Origin: Marinobacterium_A aestuariivivens
GTDB lineage: Bacteria > Pseudomonadota > Gammaproteobacteria > Pseudomonadales > Balneatricaceae
Length of the DNA: 64,000 nucleotides
Assembly (NCBI RefSeq): GCF_042661465.1
Contig: NZ_JBHSWE010000001.1
Span: forward strand, 4,464,001-4,528,000
Reading direction: 5' to 3'
The position numbers were made by a program, and so were the translations under genes. Below, piece after piece: positions 27,004-37,957 of this stretch. The notes below the pieces were generated by a model. It was given only the letters and a program-made list of their open reading frames with translations, had not been told where the DNA came from and did no database searches. Each line of letters opens with the position of its first letter. Positions within the stretch are counted from its first letter, which is position 1.

Positions 27004-27915
27004 TCAAGGACGCAGCCCCTGTGTTTTCAGCCTGATGCGGTATATCGAGGTCGAGGCAGTGATAAAGAGCATGTCGTTTTGGGCGCCGCCGAAAGTGCAG
27101 TTCGACACCTTCTCCGGGACAAGTATTTTGCCGAGCAATGTCCGATCCGGATGATAGACTTGGATGCTGTCTTCGGACGAGGTATAGATCCAGCCCTGGC
27201 GGTCGAGCCGGAAACCATCGGCCAACCCGGGGGATACTTCGGCGAACAATCGGCCGTTTTCGAGGCGTCGACCGTCTGTCACGTCGAACACCAGAATATG
27301 GTGATTGCCGCTGCCGTCCCGGCGCAACGCCGCCGAGGTGTCGGCGACATAGAGCAGCGACTCGTCGGGGGAAAAGGCGAGTCCGTTGGGTTCCTCGAGG
27401 AGGTCGGTGACGGCATCCAGGGTATCGGTCGCCGGGTCGTAGCGAAAGACATAGTTTGCCGGCTGTTCCGGCTCCGCCTGGTAGCCTTCCCGGTTCGACA
27501 GGATGCCGTAGGGCGGATCGGTGAACCAGACACTGCCATCGGATTTCACCACCAGGTCGTTCGGCGAATTCAGGCGCTTGCCCCGATAGCGGTCGACCAG
27601 TACTTCGGTCTGCAGATTTGCAAGATCGGTACGCAGGATGGCCCTGTCACCGTGGCTGCAGTGCAGCAGCCGACCCTCCAGGTCGAGATAATGGCCATTG
27701 GTGAAATTGGCCGGATGGCGCCACACGCTCATCCCTTCCCCGGCCTGCCAGCGCAGGATGCGGTTGTTGGGAATATCGCTCCATAACAGCGCTTGCTGGG
27801 CCGGTATCCAGACAGGCCCTTCGTTCCATACGGCGCCGCTGCAAACCTGCTCAAGCCGGCTCTCCGAATCCAAGATGGCATGCAGCCGTTCATCGATTAC
27901 TTCTATCGATTCCAT
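27004..27915 (-). CDS. SMP-30/gluconolactonase family lactonase
   Basis: 303 residues. Six-bladed propeller features: CSGAVWNEGPVWIPAQQ with the metal Glu, LLWSDIPNNRILRW, NSPNDLVVKSDGSVWFTDPPYG with the metal Asn, EPNGLAFSPDESLLYVADT with the metal Asp region, and GLADGFRLDRQGWIYTS. It opens aldonolactones using a divalent metal. The open frame extends to 28053, but the start is placed at 27915 (GAGG at 5 bases); this leaves a predicted GntR operator at 27940-27960 in its promoter rather than inside its coding sequence. It is divergent from the ribose-type ABC operon. Confidence 0.86.
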   Translation of the reverse strand: MESIEVIDERLHAILDSESRLEQVCSGAVWNEGPVWIPAQQALLWSDIPNNRILRWQAGEGMSVWRHPANFTNGHYLDLEGRLLHCSHGDRAILRTDLANLQTEVLVDRYRGKRLNSPNDLVVKSDGSVWFTDPPYGILSNREGYQAEPEQPANYVFRYDPATDTLDAVTDLLEEPNGLAFSPDESLLYVADTSAALRRDGSGNHHILVFDVTDGRRLENGRLFAEVSPGLADGFRLDRQGWIYTSSEDSIQVYHPDRTLLGKILVPEKVSNCTFGGAQNDMLFITASTSIYRIRLKTQGLRP

Positions 27916-27939
27916 CATATCCTCGAGGCTTGATATTTG

Positions 27940-27960
27940 CTGGTAGTATAACCATACCAG
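27940..27960. promoter_or_regulatory. Predicted FCD-GntR operator of the SMP-30 lactonase
   Basis: A palindrome with arms CTGGTA and TACCAG separated by nine bases, ending 25 bases upstream of the lactonase start. Read on the minus strand it is TGGTATGGTTATACTACCA, which differs from the site at 40766 (TGGTATGGTTATCGTACCA) at only two positions. This near identity 12.8 kb apart is the strongest evidence for a shared regulator. Confidence 0.75.
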
Positions 27961-28140
27961 TTTGCGGGCTTCAATAGCCCCTGGCCGATGTTTCAGGCCG
28001 GAACATGACTCGTTAAGCGGGTTGAGGCAGGTAGCGATATCGCCTTTTGCCACGAGAGTTACAGTTAACTATATGAAAATTAACATATAAGTTGGCGTCT
28101 GATTGAAATGAGCCGGATGTCGCTTTACTTTGCGGACAAA

Positions 28141-28161
28141 CTGGTATTAAGATACGACCAG
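28141..28161. promoter_or_regulatory. Predicted FCD-GntR operator of the ribose-type ABC operon
   Basis: A 21-bp site with arms CTGGTA and ACCAG, matching 16 of 21 positions of the lactonase site. It lies in the same 330-base divergent region, 87 bases before the ABC ATPase start. A second CTACCAG half-site overlaps its right side at 28163. Confidence 0.65.
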
Positions 28162-28247
28162 TCTACCAGTTTCGGCTGGGCATCGGGGAAAACAACAAGA
28201 AGAAGCACGGTGGCAATCACGAAGTGAGCCGCCGGAGGATGGAAACG

Positions 28248-29758
<1,511 letters not shown>

Positions 29759-29796
29759 CGAGAACTTCCGGGCTCTTGGCGTCATTGGTATCTGAT

Positions 29797-29810
29797 TGTT
29801 ACCGATAACG
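29797..29810. promoter_or_regulatory. Possible LacI-type site before the ABC permease
   Basis: TGTTACCGATAACG, matching 12 of 14 positions of the perfect palindrome TGTTATCGATAACA at 32231. It lies 57 bases before the permease start inside the ABC operon, so it could mark an internal promoter or a roadblock for the second LacI regulator. Confidence 0.5.
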
Positions 29811-29866
29811 TGAGTGGCGGGTGTAAAAAATTCGATACGTATTCACCACAAGAAAAAGAGAGGCCT

Positions 29867-30925
29867 ATGTCCACTTCCATCAAGTCTACGGCGCTGGAGC
29901 CGGATCCCCTTCAGCCTGGCGAGGGGTCACTGCTCGGCAATCTGGGACGTTATCTTCCGGTATACGGCTTGCCGATTCTGACTCTGGCGCTGATTCTGGT
30001 CTTTTCGATCATCCTGCCGGATACCTTTCCGACGCTGCTCAATCTGCGGTCGATATTGAGCGACAAGTCAGTCATCGCGATCCTGGCGCTGGCGGCGATG
30101 GTGCCTATGTTGACAGGCAAGATCGATCTGACGGTCGGCTATGGCATCGTGCTGTGGCACATCCTGGCGATCAGTCTGCAGGTACAGTTCAATTTCCCTT
30201 GGCCGGTCGCTGTCGCCATGGTGCTGCTGGCGGGTATGCTGTTCGGCCTGCTCAACGGCATGCTGGTGGAAATGGCCCGGATCGACTCGTTTATCGCGAC
30301 GCTCGGTACCGGTACGGTGATCTATGCAGTTGCGCTCTGGTATACCGGCGGCCGCCAGGTGATCGGCGCCGTCGATCCGGACTTCTATGCGATCAGTTCC
30401 TCATTCTGGTTTGGCCTGCCGGCGCCGGCCTTCTACGTCATCGGTCTGTCCATCGTGCTCTGGGTCCTGTCCGAGTATATGCCGGTCGGCCGTGCACTTT
30501 ACGCCATCGGCGCCAATCCGCGTGCCGCCGATCTCAACGGTATCCCTTCACGAAAGTACGTAATGGGTGCCTTCGTCACCTCGGGCCTGCTAACCGCGTT
30601 GGCGGGTGTCATTCTCGCCGCCAAGCTGCGCATCGGCCAGGCGAGCGTGGGATTGGAGTACCTGCTTCCGGCCCTGGTCGGAGCCTTTCTCGGCTCCACC
30701 ACCATTCGTCCGGGGCGGGTTAATGTCTGGGGTACGCTGGTTGGCGTGACGATACTGGCGGTGGGGATATCCGGCATTCAGCAGTTGGGTGGTGCTTTCT
30801 ATATCGAACCCTTATTCAACGGTGTGACGCTGCTGGTGGCGATCGGCATCGCCGGCTATGCCCAGCGCAAGCGCGGCCGATTGAAAAAGCTTTCCGCCGG
30901 GGAGGCAGCGAAGCCGCAAACCTGA
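29867..30925 (+). CDS. Ribose-type sugar ABC transporter permease (RbsC-like)
   Basis: 352 residues with about ten membrane helices after a polar 30-residue N-terminus. BPD_transp_2 features: VPMLTGKIDLTVGYGIVL, GLLNGMLVEMARIDSFIATLGT, GRALYAIGANPRAADLNGIP and LLPALVGAFLGSTTIRPGRVN. It forms a homodimeric channel for a monosaccharide with the ATPase at 28248 and the binding protein at 31022. ATG 29867 is chosen because AGAGAGG lies 5 bases upstream; the open frame extends to 29810 without a site. Confidence 0.9.
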   Translation: MSTSIKSTALEPDPLQPGEGSLLGNLGRYLPVYGLPILTLALILVFSIILPDTFPTLLNLRSILSDKSVIAILALAAMVPMLTGKIDLTVGYGIVLWHILAISLQVQFNFPWPVAVAMVLLAGMLFGLLNGMLVEMARIDSFIATLGTGTVIYAVALWYTGGRQVIGAVDPDFYAISSSFWFGLPAPAFYVIGLSIVLWVLSEYMPVGRALYAIGANPRAADLNGIPSRKYVMGAFVTSGLLTALAGVILAAKLRIGQASVGLEYLLPALVGAFLGSTTIRPGRVNVWGTLVGVTILAVGISGIQQLGGAFYIEPLFNGVTLLVAIGIAGYAQRKRGRLKKLSAGEAAKPQT

Positions 30926-31021
30926 TCGTTGGCTCCGACCGCCAGAGGTGCGATGACGGTAGGAGCCTCGATTCTACGACCATGAAACATCCAGAGCATA
31001 GCAATAACAAGGGGATGAAAA

Positions 31022-32127
31022 ATGAAGATCAAGTGGATGAAGACGACGCTGGCGCTGGCCGTAATCGGTAGTTGCCTGACACCGATCAGCGCCAGCGCGG
31101 ACGGCTTCCTGGAGCAGGCCAAACGCAAGGTGCAGGCTGCCACTGCACCACAGTCGCAGTGGGACGGACCCACCTCGGGTCCCAAAGCAGAGGCCGGCAG
31201 AACGGTGGTCTTTTTGGCCTCTGATATGCGCAATGGCGGCGTGCTCGGTGTCAGCGAGGGGACCCAGGAAGCCGCGAGTCATATCGGCTGGGATGTCCGG
31301 GTGATAGACGGCCAGGGCTCGGTTTCTGGCCGTACGGCCGCCTTCAATCAGGCCATCGCGCTGAAGCCGGACGGCATTGTGCTCGGGGGCTTCGACGCCA
31401 AGGAGCAGGCGGTCGGGCTGGAGCAGGCGGCCGAGCAGGGGATCAAGGTGGTCGGCTGGCACTCGGCCCCCAGCCAGGCCCGATGGACGGCAGCCCGGTG
31501 TTTACCAATGTCACCACCGATGCCGATGATGTCGCGGAAATCGCGGCGCTCTCGGCGGTGGCGGAATCAGGCGGCAAGGCAGGGGTCGTGATCTTTACCG
31601 ATTCGGCCTTCAGTGTTGCCGTTGCCAAGTCCGACGCCATGGCCGAGGTGATCCGCCAGTGCGCCGGCTGTACCTTGCTGTCGGTGGAGGATACGCCGCT
31701 GGCCGACACCTCGAACCGCATGCCGCAGTTGACCACATCGCTGCTGCAGCGCAATCAGGGCCAGTGGACCCACTCGCTGGGTATCAACGATCTCTATTTC
31801 GACTTCATCGGTCCCGCCCTGACGGCCTCGGGTTTGCCGGATGAGCAACTGCCGCGCAACCTCTCGGCGGGAGACGGCAGCCAGTCAGCCTACGAGCGCA
31901 TCCGGGCCGACATGTTCCAGAGCGGGACAGTGCCGGAACCCCTTAACCTGCACGGCTGGCAGCTGGTCGACGAGTTGAACCGGGCTTTTGCCGGTGCGCC
32001 CCCCAGCGGCTATTCGACTCCTGTCCATCTGGTGGTGCCGGACAATGTCGCCTATGACGGTGGCGACCGAAACCTCTACGACCCGGACAACCAGTACCGC
32101 GAAGCCTACCTGGCATATTGGAAGTAG
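31022..32127 (+). CDS. Sugar ABC transporter substrate-binding protein (CUT2 type), frameshifted
   Basis: About 368 residues with signal peptide (1-26, ASA-D). Periplasmic-binding-protein class I fold: RTVVFLASDMRNGGVLGVSE, AFNQAIALKPDGIVLGGFD, GIKVVGWHS. Near 31476 one G is missing (expected SQGPMDGSPVFTNV) and the -1 frame continues to the stop with SGGKAGVVIFTDSAF and HLHG-like elements. It departs from canonical ribose-binding proteins, notably in its Cys pair (QCAGCTL), so I do not name the sugar. AAGGGG precedes the ATG. Confidence 0.85.
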
Positions 32128-32230
32128 GACGTCGAGCGGCTGAACGGTCGGTCTGCTCCTCGTCGGAGCAGACCTTTCCCGGCGCCAGGCGGACGCCTGA
32201 GACATATTCGTATTTTTTTTGCTCTTCGAT

Positions 32231-32244
32231 TGTTATCGATAACA
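32231..32244. promoter_or_regulatory. Perfect LacI-type operator of the CUT1 operon
   Basis: TGTTATCGATAACA, a perfect 14-bp palindrome with the central CG typical of LacI-family sites, in the 180-base gap before the CUT1 ATPase gene (start 32307) and directly after a T-rich stretch. The LacI gene downstream at 37958-39076 is the natural candidate regulator. Confidence 0.7.
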
Positions 32245-32306
32245 TTTTTATTCGAGCCTCGGCCAAATGGCGGCCGCGAAAAGAAATGAAAAAAGAAGGA
32301 GACAGA

Positions 32307-33395
32307 ATGCCAACGATTCGATTGGAAAAGCTGGTAAAGCGATACGGGCCCATGGAAGTGCTCCACGGCATCGACCTGGAGATGGAAAGCGAGGAGTTTA
32401 CCGTTCTGGTCGGTCCCTCGGGTTGCGGCAAGTCGACCACCCTGCGCATGATCGCAGGACTGGAGACCGTATCGGATGGAGAAATCTATATCGACGAACG
32501 TCCCGTCAGTGCGCTGGAGCCCAAAGCGCGGGATTTGGCGATGGTATTCCAGGATTATGCGCTCTACCCGCATATGAATGTCGCCAAGAACATGTCGTTC
32601 GCGTTGCGTCTGGCCGGTCGGCCGAAATCCGAAATCGAGCAAAAGGTTCAGGATGTCGCCCGGATGCTGGGACTGGAGAAGCTCCTGCACCGCAAGCCTG
32701 GAGAGCTGTCGGGCGGACAGCGGCAACGCGTCGCCATGGGGCGGGCCTTGACCCGGGACGCGGGGACTTTCCTGTTTGACGAGCCGCTGTCGAATCTGGA
32801 CGCGAAGCTTCGCGGCCAAATGCGCGCGGAACTCGCACTGATGCGCCAGAAAGTGCGCAAGAACATGATTTACGTGACCCACGATCAGGTCGAAGCGATG
32901 ACGTTGGGCGACCGGATCGTCGTGATGCACGGCGGCCATATTCAGCAGCAGGGTACGCCGGAGGAACTGTTCAAAAGACCGGCCAACAAGTTTGTCGCAG
33001 GCTTTTTGGGTTCGCCTCCGATGAATTTTCTCGATGGCAGCCTGACACAAAAGGACGACGGGCTCTATGTCATGGGATCGGGCTTCGAACTCCGGCTTCC
33101 GAAGCATAAGGTCGCGGCTCTGGGCCGTTGCCGTAGCCAGGAGGTGACCCTGGGCATAAGACCTTCCGATTTGGCCTTCAACCTCAGCGCCGGAGCCGGA
33201 GAAGCGCTGGACTTGCGTGTCGTCGTTTCTGAATACATCGGCGCCCAGTCGGTATTGCTGACCGAGTGCGGCGATCAGAAAGTCAATGTCGAACTGAAGT
33301 CGGATACACCGATTGCGCTTGGCAACACCTTAAGGTTTTCGGTGGCTCAGGAAGGTATCCACCTTTTTGATCGCCAGACGGAAGCTGCTATCTGA
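32307..33395 (+). CDS. CUT1 sugar ABC transporter ATPase (UgpC/MalK-like)
   Basis: 362 residues. Walker A GPSGCGKSTTLRMIAGLE, Q-loop MVFQDYALYPHM, signature LSGGQRQRVAMGRAL, Walker B TFLFDEPLSNLDAKLR, H-loop IYVTHDQVEAM, followed by the C-terminal TOBE/OB regulatory domain (about 240-362). It energises import through the two permeases at 34849 and 35790. AAGGAG lies 7 bases before ATG 32307. The gene opens the CUT1 operon; ATPase-first order is less common than binding-protein-first. Confidence 0.93.
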   Translation: MPTIRLEKLVKRYGPMEVLHGIDLEMESEEFTVLVGPSGCGKSTTLRMIAGLETVSDGEIYIDERPVSALEPKARDLAMVFQDYALYPHMNVAKNMSFALRLAGRPKSEIEQKVQDVARMLGLEKLLHRKPGELSGGQRQRVAMGRALTRDAGTFLFDEPLSNLDAKLRGQMRAELALMRQKVRKNMIYVTHDQVEAMTLGDRIVVMHGGHIQQQGTPEELFKRPANKFVAGFLGSPPMNFLDGSLTQKDDGLYVMGSGFELRLPKHKVAALGRCRSQEVTLGIRPSDLAFNLSAGAGEALDLRVVVSEYIGAQSVLLTECGDQKVNVELKSDTPIALGNTLRFSVAQEGIHLFDRQTEAAI

Positions 33396-33423
33396 AGCAG
33401 TGCAAATAACGAAAAATAACAGG

Positions 33424-34769
33424 ATGAAGAAAATGCTAAAAATAGCGAGGACGGTGGCAACAGTTTTGGCAGGTACTGCACTCTCGATCGGAGCGGCAAT
33501 GGCCAATCCCTATGACGCGTACAAAGGCGAAACGCTGGTCGTAAGCTTTCCGGCTCATCCGCATTTTGATGCAGTCAAGAAGGTGCTTCCCAAGTTCACC
33601 GAAGAAACGGGCATCAAGGTCGAGGTTGATCAACTTCAGTATCTGGCGATGCGGCAGAAGCAGACACTGGAGCTCAGCAAGCCGAAAGGCGATTACGACT
33701 TGCTCGCCTACGTCGTATTTTCCAAAGCCGACTATGTTGCTGCGGATCAGATCTACCCGCTGGCCCCCTTCTTTATGAATGCCGAGATTGCCGATCCGCA
33801 GTACGATCCGGATGACCTGGTTAAGGGGTACGTGGAAAATATCGGCCTGGCTGGTGGCGAAAAAGGATACCTGCCCGGTGTCACCGGTGCTCTTTATGGT
33901 ATTCCCTTCGGTTCAGAAACGTCGGTTCTGGCCTACCGGGAAGACATCTTCAACAAGCACGGGCTGAAGGTTCCGGAAACCTACGACGAACTGGTCGATA
34001 CAGCTTGCAAGATATCCGAACTGGAACCGGGTATGGCCGGTTTTACCAGCCGCGGCGCTTCCGGTCACCAGATCAGTCATGCATTCCTGCTGCATCTGGC
34101 GCCGCTGGGGGCCGTATTTTCGACAGTAATTGGCGCCCGGTCTTCAATGGTCCGGAAGGCGTTCAGGCAGGCGAGACACTGAAAAGGCTCATGTCCTGCT
34201 CACCCGAAGGCGTCGGTTCTTTCGGCTTCGGCGAAATGAAGAATTCGTTTCTGCAAGGCCGTGCCGCCATGTTCCTGGACTCCACCGTCGTTGCCGGTGA
34301 AGTCAATAATCCCGCGAAATCCAAGGTCGTCGGCAAGGTGGGCTGGGCACCCCATCCCAAAGGTGTTCGTCGCGGCTCGCAGACCGGCGGTTTCGGACTG
34401 GCCATTCCGCGCAATGGCCGAAACCCGGAAGCGGCCTTCCTGCTGCTGCAGTGGCTGACGTCAAAAGACGTCGACAAAATGATCGCGCTCGCCGGCGGCA
34501 ACCCGTCGCGCTTTTCGACCCACGAAGACCCCGAGATCAACGAAAAGATGCCCTATATGAAGACTTTTGGCATTGCGTTGCAGTATGCGGATCCGGATTG
34601 GCGCCCGATCATTCCGGTCTGGGGCGAGATCAATCAACTGATGGGGACAGAGTTGTCCAAGGCCATTTCGGGTGAGAAATCCATCAAGGATGCATTGGAT
34701 GGTCTGGTGGAGCCCGTGACTGAAATAATGGACAAGGCGGGCTACTACAGCTGGAACGCCGGTCGCTAG
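33424..34769 (+). CDS. CUT1 extracellular solute-binding protein (one-base frameshift)
   Basis: About 449 residues, signal peptide about 1-27 (AMA-N). Class II binding protein: VVSFPAHPHFDAVKKVLPKF, GIKVEVDQL, YGIPFGSETSVLAYRED and NKHGLKVPETYDEL. At 34107-34111 five G replace six and the -1 frame resumes GRIFDSNWRPVFNGPEGVQA, then AAMFLDSTVVAG and QTGGFGLAIPRN. A pair of Cys (DTACKIS, MSCSPEG) is present. It resembles polyol/sugar-binding proteins of CUT1 systems; the ligand is not assignable. Confidence 0.86.
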
Positions 34770-34848
34770 CGCATCTGTTACGAAGAGTAGAGGAGCGGTT
34801 CATCGCCAAGCCCGCGGGACTGCTCCATTTTCAAGTTTCCGAAACAGG

Positions 34849-35778
34849 GTGGGTAAGACCTTGCGTACTACACAAGCTATAAACCGGGCGACTCCCTATC
34901 TATTCCTGATGCCTGCGTTGCTGGTGATGGGGATGGCGCTGCTTTATCCCGTGGCGCACTCCGTCTATACGAGTTTTTTCGATCTGCGCATGGGGGGCTC
35001 GCTGGAAAGTGCCAATTTTTCTGGACTCGATAACTATCGTTGGCTGCTCGACAGCCCGCAAGTCTGGGAATCGGTAGCGGTAACTCTTTTCTTCGCTGCG
35101 GCTGTCGTGGTGCTGGAGGTTATTCTCGGTCTCGGACTGGCGCTGCTGCTTGACCGGCCTATTCGCGGCATGTCGGTTTTTCGAACGATATTCATTTTGC
35201 CAATGATGATCGCTCCAATCGTCGTGGGCCTTATCTGGAAGTACATGTACAACCCTCAGTTCGGTATCCTGAACAAGATGATGGTCGGCCTGGGACTAGA
35301 TCCCATTCTCTGGCTATCGTCACCGGACTGGGCACTTTGGTCGGTGATCATTGCCGATATATGGCAGTGGACCCCCTTCATCTTCATCCTGTCTCTGGCC
35401 GCTCTGCAGTCGTTACCGTCATCGGCGATGGAGGCGGCCAAGATCGACGGTGCCAATGGCTGGCAAACGGTCCTGTATGTAAAGATTCCCCTGATGGTAC
35501 CGGTAATCGTCGTTGCAACGCTTTTGCGGCTTATCGATGCTTTCAAGGTGCTGGAAGTGATCTATATCATGACAGCCGGCGGGCCTGGAAACTCGACCGA
35601 GATTCTGAGTATGCGAATCTATAACGAGGCTTTCGTCAGTTTTGAGCTAGGTCGCGCCGCTGCATTGTCCAACCTTTTGCTGCTGCTGGTGATGTTGATC
35701 ACTATCCTGATGTTTTCATATAACAAAATGTGTGAAAGGCGGACTGCGCGTATTCGTGCTGCCGTCGAGAGCGAATAA
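34849..35778 (+). CDS. CUT1 sugar ABC transporter permease 1 (MalF/UgpA-like)
   Basis: 309 residues, six membrane helices. Family marks are YLFLMPALLVMGMALLYPV, GLDNYRWLL, and the EAA loop LPSSAMEAAKIDGANGWQTV at about 182-201, which couples to the ATPase. A GTG start at 34849 is used; a TTG at 34861 is possible. The 79-base gap after the binding protein carries no clear hairpin. It ends 11 bases before permease 2. Confidence 0.92.
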   Translation: MGKTLRTTQAINRATPYLFLMPALLVMGMALLYPVAHSVYTSFFDLRMGGSLESANFSGLDNYRWLLDSPQVWESVAVTLFFAAAVVVLEVILGLGLALLLDRPIRGMSVFRTIFILPMMIAPIVVGLIWKYMYNPQFGILNKMMVGLGLDPILWLSSPDWALWSVIIADIWQWTPFIFILSLAALQSLPSSAMEAAKIDGANGWQTVLYVKIPLMVPVIVVATLLRLIDAFKVLEVIYIMTAGGPGNSTEILSMRIYNEAFVSFELGRAAALSNLLLLLVMLITILMFSYNKMCERRTARIRAAVESE

Positions 35779-35789
35779 GGTGGAACCTC

Positions 35790-36614
35790 ATGCCAACTAG
35801 AACGAAAGATCTGCTGTTTTATTGCGTCTTAACAGTGCTGGTATGCTTTGCTCTGGGGCCGATTCTTCTGATGCTCATCACGTCATTCAAGACCAAGGTA
35901 CAGATCTTCGATGATTTGAGTACCTTTGTCTTTATGCCGACACTGAGCAATTATGCATCGGTTCTCGATGACCCGAGTCGGCTCAAATATTTGGGAAACT
36001 CGCTTTATGTGGCAACTGTTTCAACGGCCCTGACCCTGTTCATGGGCTGTATGGCGGCCTATGCGATCGTCCGCTTTCGCTTCCTCGGCCGGGATACGGT
36101 GTCGATGATAACGCTGCTCGTACGCACGGTTCCGCCGGCGGTCCTTGCTGTGCCTGTGTTCGCGATATGGACCTTCCAGTACGGCCTTGCCAACGATCTG
36201 AACGGGCTGGTCCTCGTCTATACAGCGATCAACCTGCCGTTCGTAATTTGGATTCTGCAGAGTTTTCTGGCCCAGGTGCCCGTTCAACTGGAGGAGGCCG
36301 CCCGTATGGACGGTGCCAATCCGTTTCAGGTCTTCTACAAGGTGGTTCTTCCCCTGATCAAGCCGGGCTTGGCCGCGGCCGCGATCTTTACCTTCCGGAT
36401 CGCCTGGAACGAGTTCATTCTCGCTCTGGTGTTGACCGACAGGGGCACGAGGACGACGCCTGTGAATGTCTCGCTGTTGAACGGCAGCCATGACACTCAC
36501 TGGGGCGAGATCATGGCTCTGGGTGCACTCATCGCGATTCCGCCCATCATCTTCACCTTCGTCGCCTCGAAGCAGATCATATCCGGTATGACGGCCGGGG
36601 CTGTCAAGGGATAA
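35790..36614 (+). CDS. CUT1 sugar ABC transporter permease 2 (MalG/UgpE-like)
   Basis: 274 residues, six membrane helices. GPILLMLITSFKTKVQIF at the start is typical of MalG-type subunits. The EAA loop reads VPVQLEEAARMDGANPFQVF (about 165-184), and the C-terminus is SKQIISGMTAGAVKG, the common end of this family. It pairs with the permease at 34849. The DOMON-cytochrome b561 gene begins four bases after its stop, so that gene belongs to the same transcript. Confidence 0.93.
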   Translation: MPTRTKDLLFYCVLTVLVCFALGPILLMLITSFKTKVQIFDDLSTFVFMPTLSNYASVLDDPSRLKYLGNSLYVATVSTALTLFMGCMAAYAIVRFRFLGRDTVSMITLLVRTVPPAVLAVPVFAIWTFQYGLANDLNGLVLVYTAINLPFVIWILQSFLAQVPVQLEEAARMDGANPFQVFYKVVLPLIKPGLAAAAIFTFRIAWNEFILALVLTDRGTRTTPVNVSLLNGSHDTHWGEIMALGALIAIPPIIFTFVASKQIISGMTAGAVKG

Positions 36615-36618
36615 CGGC

Positions 36619-37839
36619 ATGAATAGATACCTAATGGCCCTTCTAGCCGGCCTGGTCAGTACGCTTTTAAGTTTATCGACCCAGGCAAACGACTGCGGCG
36701 CCATGGATCACGGCCAGGTGGTTCCGGGCTCTGAACTGCGGCTGTGCTGGTCGATGGAAGACGACAACCTCCATATCAAGGCGGTGCATCCAGGGCATGT
36801 CTGGATCGGAATCGGCTGGGGGACACGGATGGCCGGTGCCGACGCCGTGATCGGGCGCCCCGATATCGGCACGGTTGTCGACAGTCATATGATCGGCAGG
36901 CGACTGGACGACATACGGACGGATGCCCGGTCGGATCTGTTCGACGCCGCCATTGCCGTGGAAAAGGGATCGACGATCCTGACGTTTTCCCGGCCACTGG
37001 CCAGCGGCGATGAGAATGACGCTGCGCTGAGCGCTGAGGACTGGGTGCCGACCCTATGGGCTATTGGCGACGGCAGTGGCTTTCGGCGTCATACGCAATT
37101 TGGTGTTATCGATATCAACCTGGCCAGCGGCGGCCTTCGTGAGCCTGGTACCGGTTGGGTGCTGTGGCTGCATGCTGTGGTGATGCTGTTGACCTGGGGT
37201 TTGGTCGTACCGCTTATAGTGCTGGTCGCCCGGTACTTCAAAGTGACCAAAGGTCAGCGGTTTCCCCGGAACCTGGATAATCGCTTCTGGTGGCTTGTGC
37301 ATCTGCACGGTAACGTTGCCGTGGTCGTTTCGTCATGGTTGGTCGTGGGGGGGCTATGGGTCAGTTTCAGTGGGCCGGAACTGGACAGCTTGCATGCCAA
37401 GCTGGGAATACTGCTGCTCTGCCTTGGAATCTGGCAACTCTCTTGGGGGATCGGCCGCGGAACGAAAGGAGGGCCTTCGGGAAAAGGGGCTGACCCGGAT
37501 AAGCCCGAGACCTGGCGCGGCGATCACTATGATATGACATGGCGGCGACGGCTATTCGAAAGCGTGCACAAGGCATCCGGCTATCTGGCTTTGATTCTTA
37601 CGCTGCCGACAGTCCTTTCAGGTATGTTCGAGTTCAGGGCCGGATGGCTTTTGATACTGGGATACCTCGGTTGGGTTTTACTTCTGGTATTCATATTTCG
37701 AGCCTACAGTCTCAGGGGGCACGTATCGACACTTATCAGGCCATCTGGGGTATTGATGAACGTCACCCGGGTAATCGGCGAAGCGATTAAACTGTTGCGC
37801 TTAGAAAGCGGTGTGCAAAGGTGGTATTGCAGCCTGTAG
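36619..37839 (+). CDS. DOMON - cytochrome b561 fusion protein
   Basis: 406 residues. Signal peptide about 1-23 (STQA-N), an extracytoplasmic DOMON domain at about 30-165 (ELRLCWSMEDDNLHIK, HPGHVWIGIGWG, DWVPTLWAIGDG), then a b561 membrane domain at about 180-365 with four helix His at 185 (WLHAVVML), 228/230 (VHLHGN), 259 (LHAKLG) and 317 (VHKASGY), the pattern that binds two b hemes. DOMON domains bind heme or sugars, and b561 moves electrons across the membrane. Eukaryotic relatives are ascorbate-linked; bacterial fusions are uncommon. Starting four bases after the CUT1 permease stop, it probably links sugar oxidation in the periplasm to the quinone pool or to the cytochrome c at 39227. Confidence 0.82.
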   Translation: MNRYLMALLAGLVSTLLSLSTQANDCGAMDHGQVVPGSELRLCWSMEDDNLHIKAVHPGHVWIGIGWGTRMAGADAVIGRPDIGTVVDSHMIGRRLDDIRTDARSDLFDAAIAVEKGSTILTFSRPLASGDENDAALSAEDWVPTLWAIGDGSGFRRHTQFGVIDINLASGGLREPGTGWVLWLHAVVMLLTWGLVVPLIVLVARYFKVTKGQRFPRNLDNRFWWLVHLHGNVAVVVSSWLVVGGLWVSFSGPELDSLHAKLGILLLCLGIWQLSWGIGRGTKGGPSGKGADPDKPETWRGDHYDMTWRRRLFESVHKASGYLALILTLPTVLSGMFEFRAGWLLILGYLGWVLLLVFIFRAYSLRGHVSTLIRPSGVLMNVTRVIGEAIKLLRLESGVQRWYCSL

Positions 37840-37857
37840 TAAAATTTCGGGCCTTGT

Positions 37858-37915
37858 TCCTCACTTCCGGGATAATGTTTTGCAGGAGTATGTGCCGGTA
37901 GTGAGGAGTTTTTTT
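37858..37915 (+). terminator. Rho-independent terminator of the CUT1/DOMON operon
   Basis: 13-base arms TCCTCACTTCCGG (37858-37870) and CCGGTAGTGAGGA (37895-37907) pair with one mismatch and are followed by GTTTTTTT. It lies 18 bases after the DOMON-b561 stop and 43 bases before the convergent LacI stop, so it ends the rightward transcript. Confidence 0.85.
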
Positions 37916-37957
37916 ACAACTGTCTCGTATGATGAAATCAAATAACAGTCTTGATCT

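Noticed and set aside
27919..28053. Upstream extension of the SMP-30 gene to the first in-frame start
   Set aside because: It would place the predicted GntR operator inside the coding sequence and adds residues not found in the family; the ATG at 27915 has a GAGG site.
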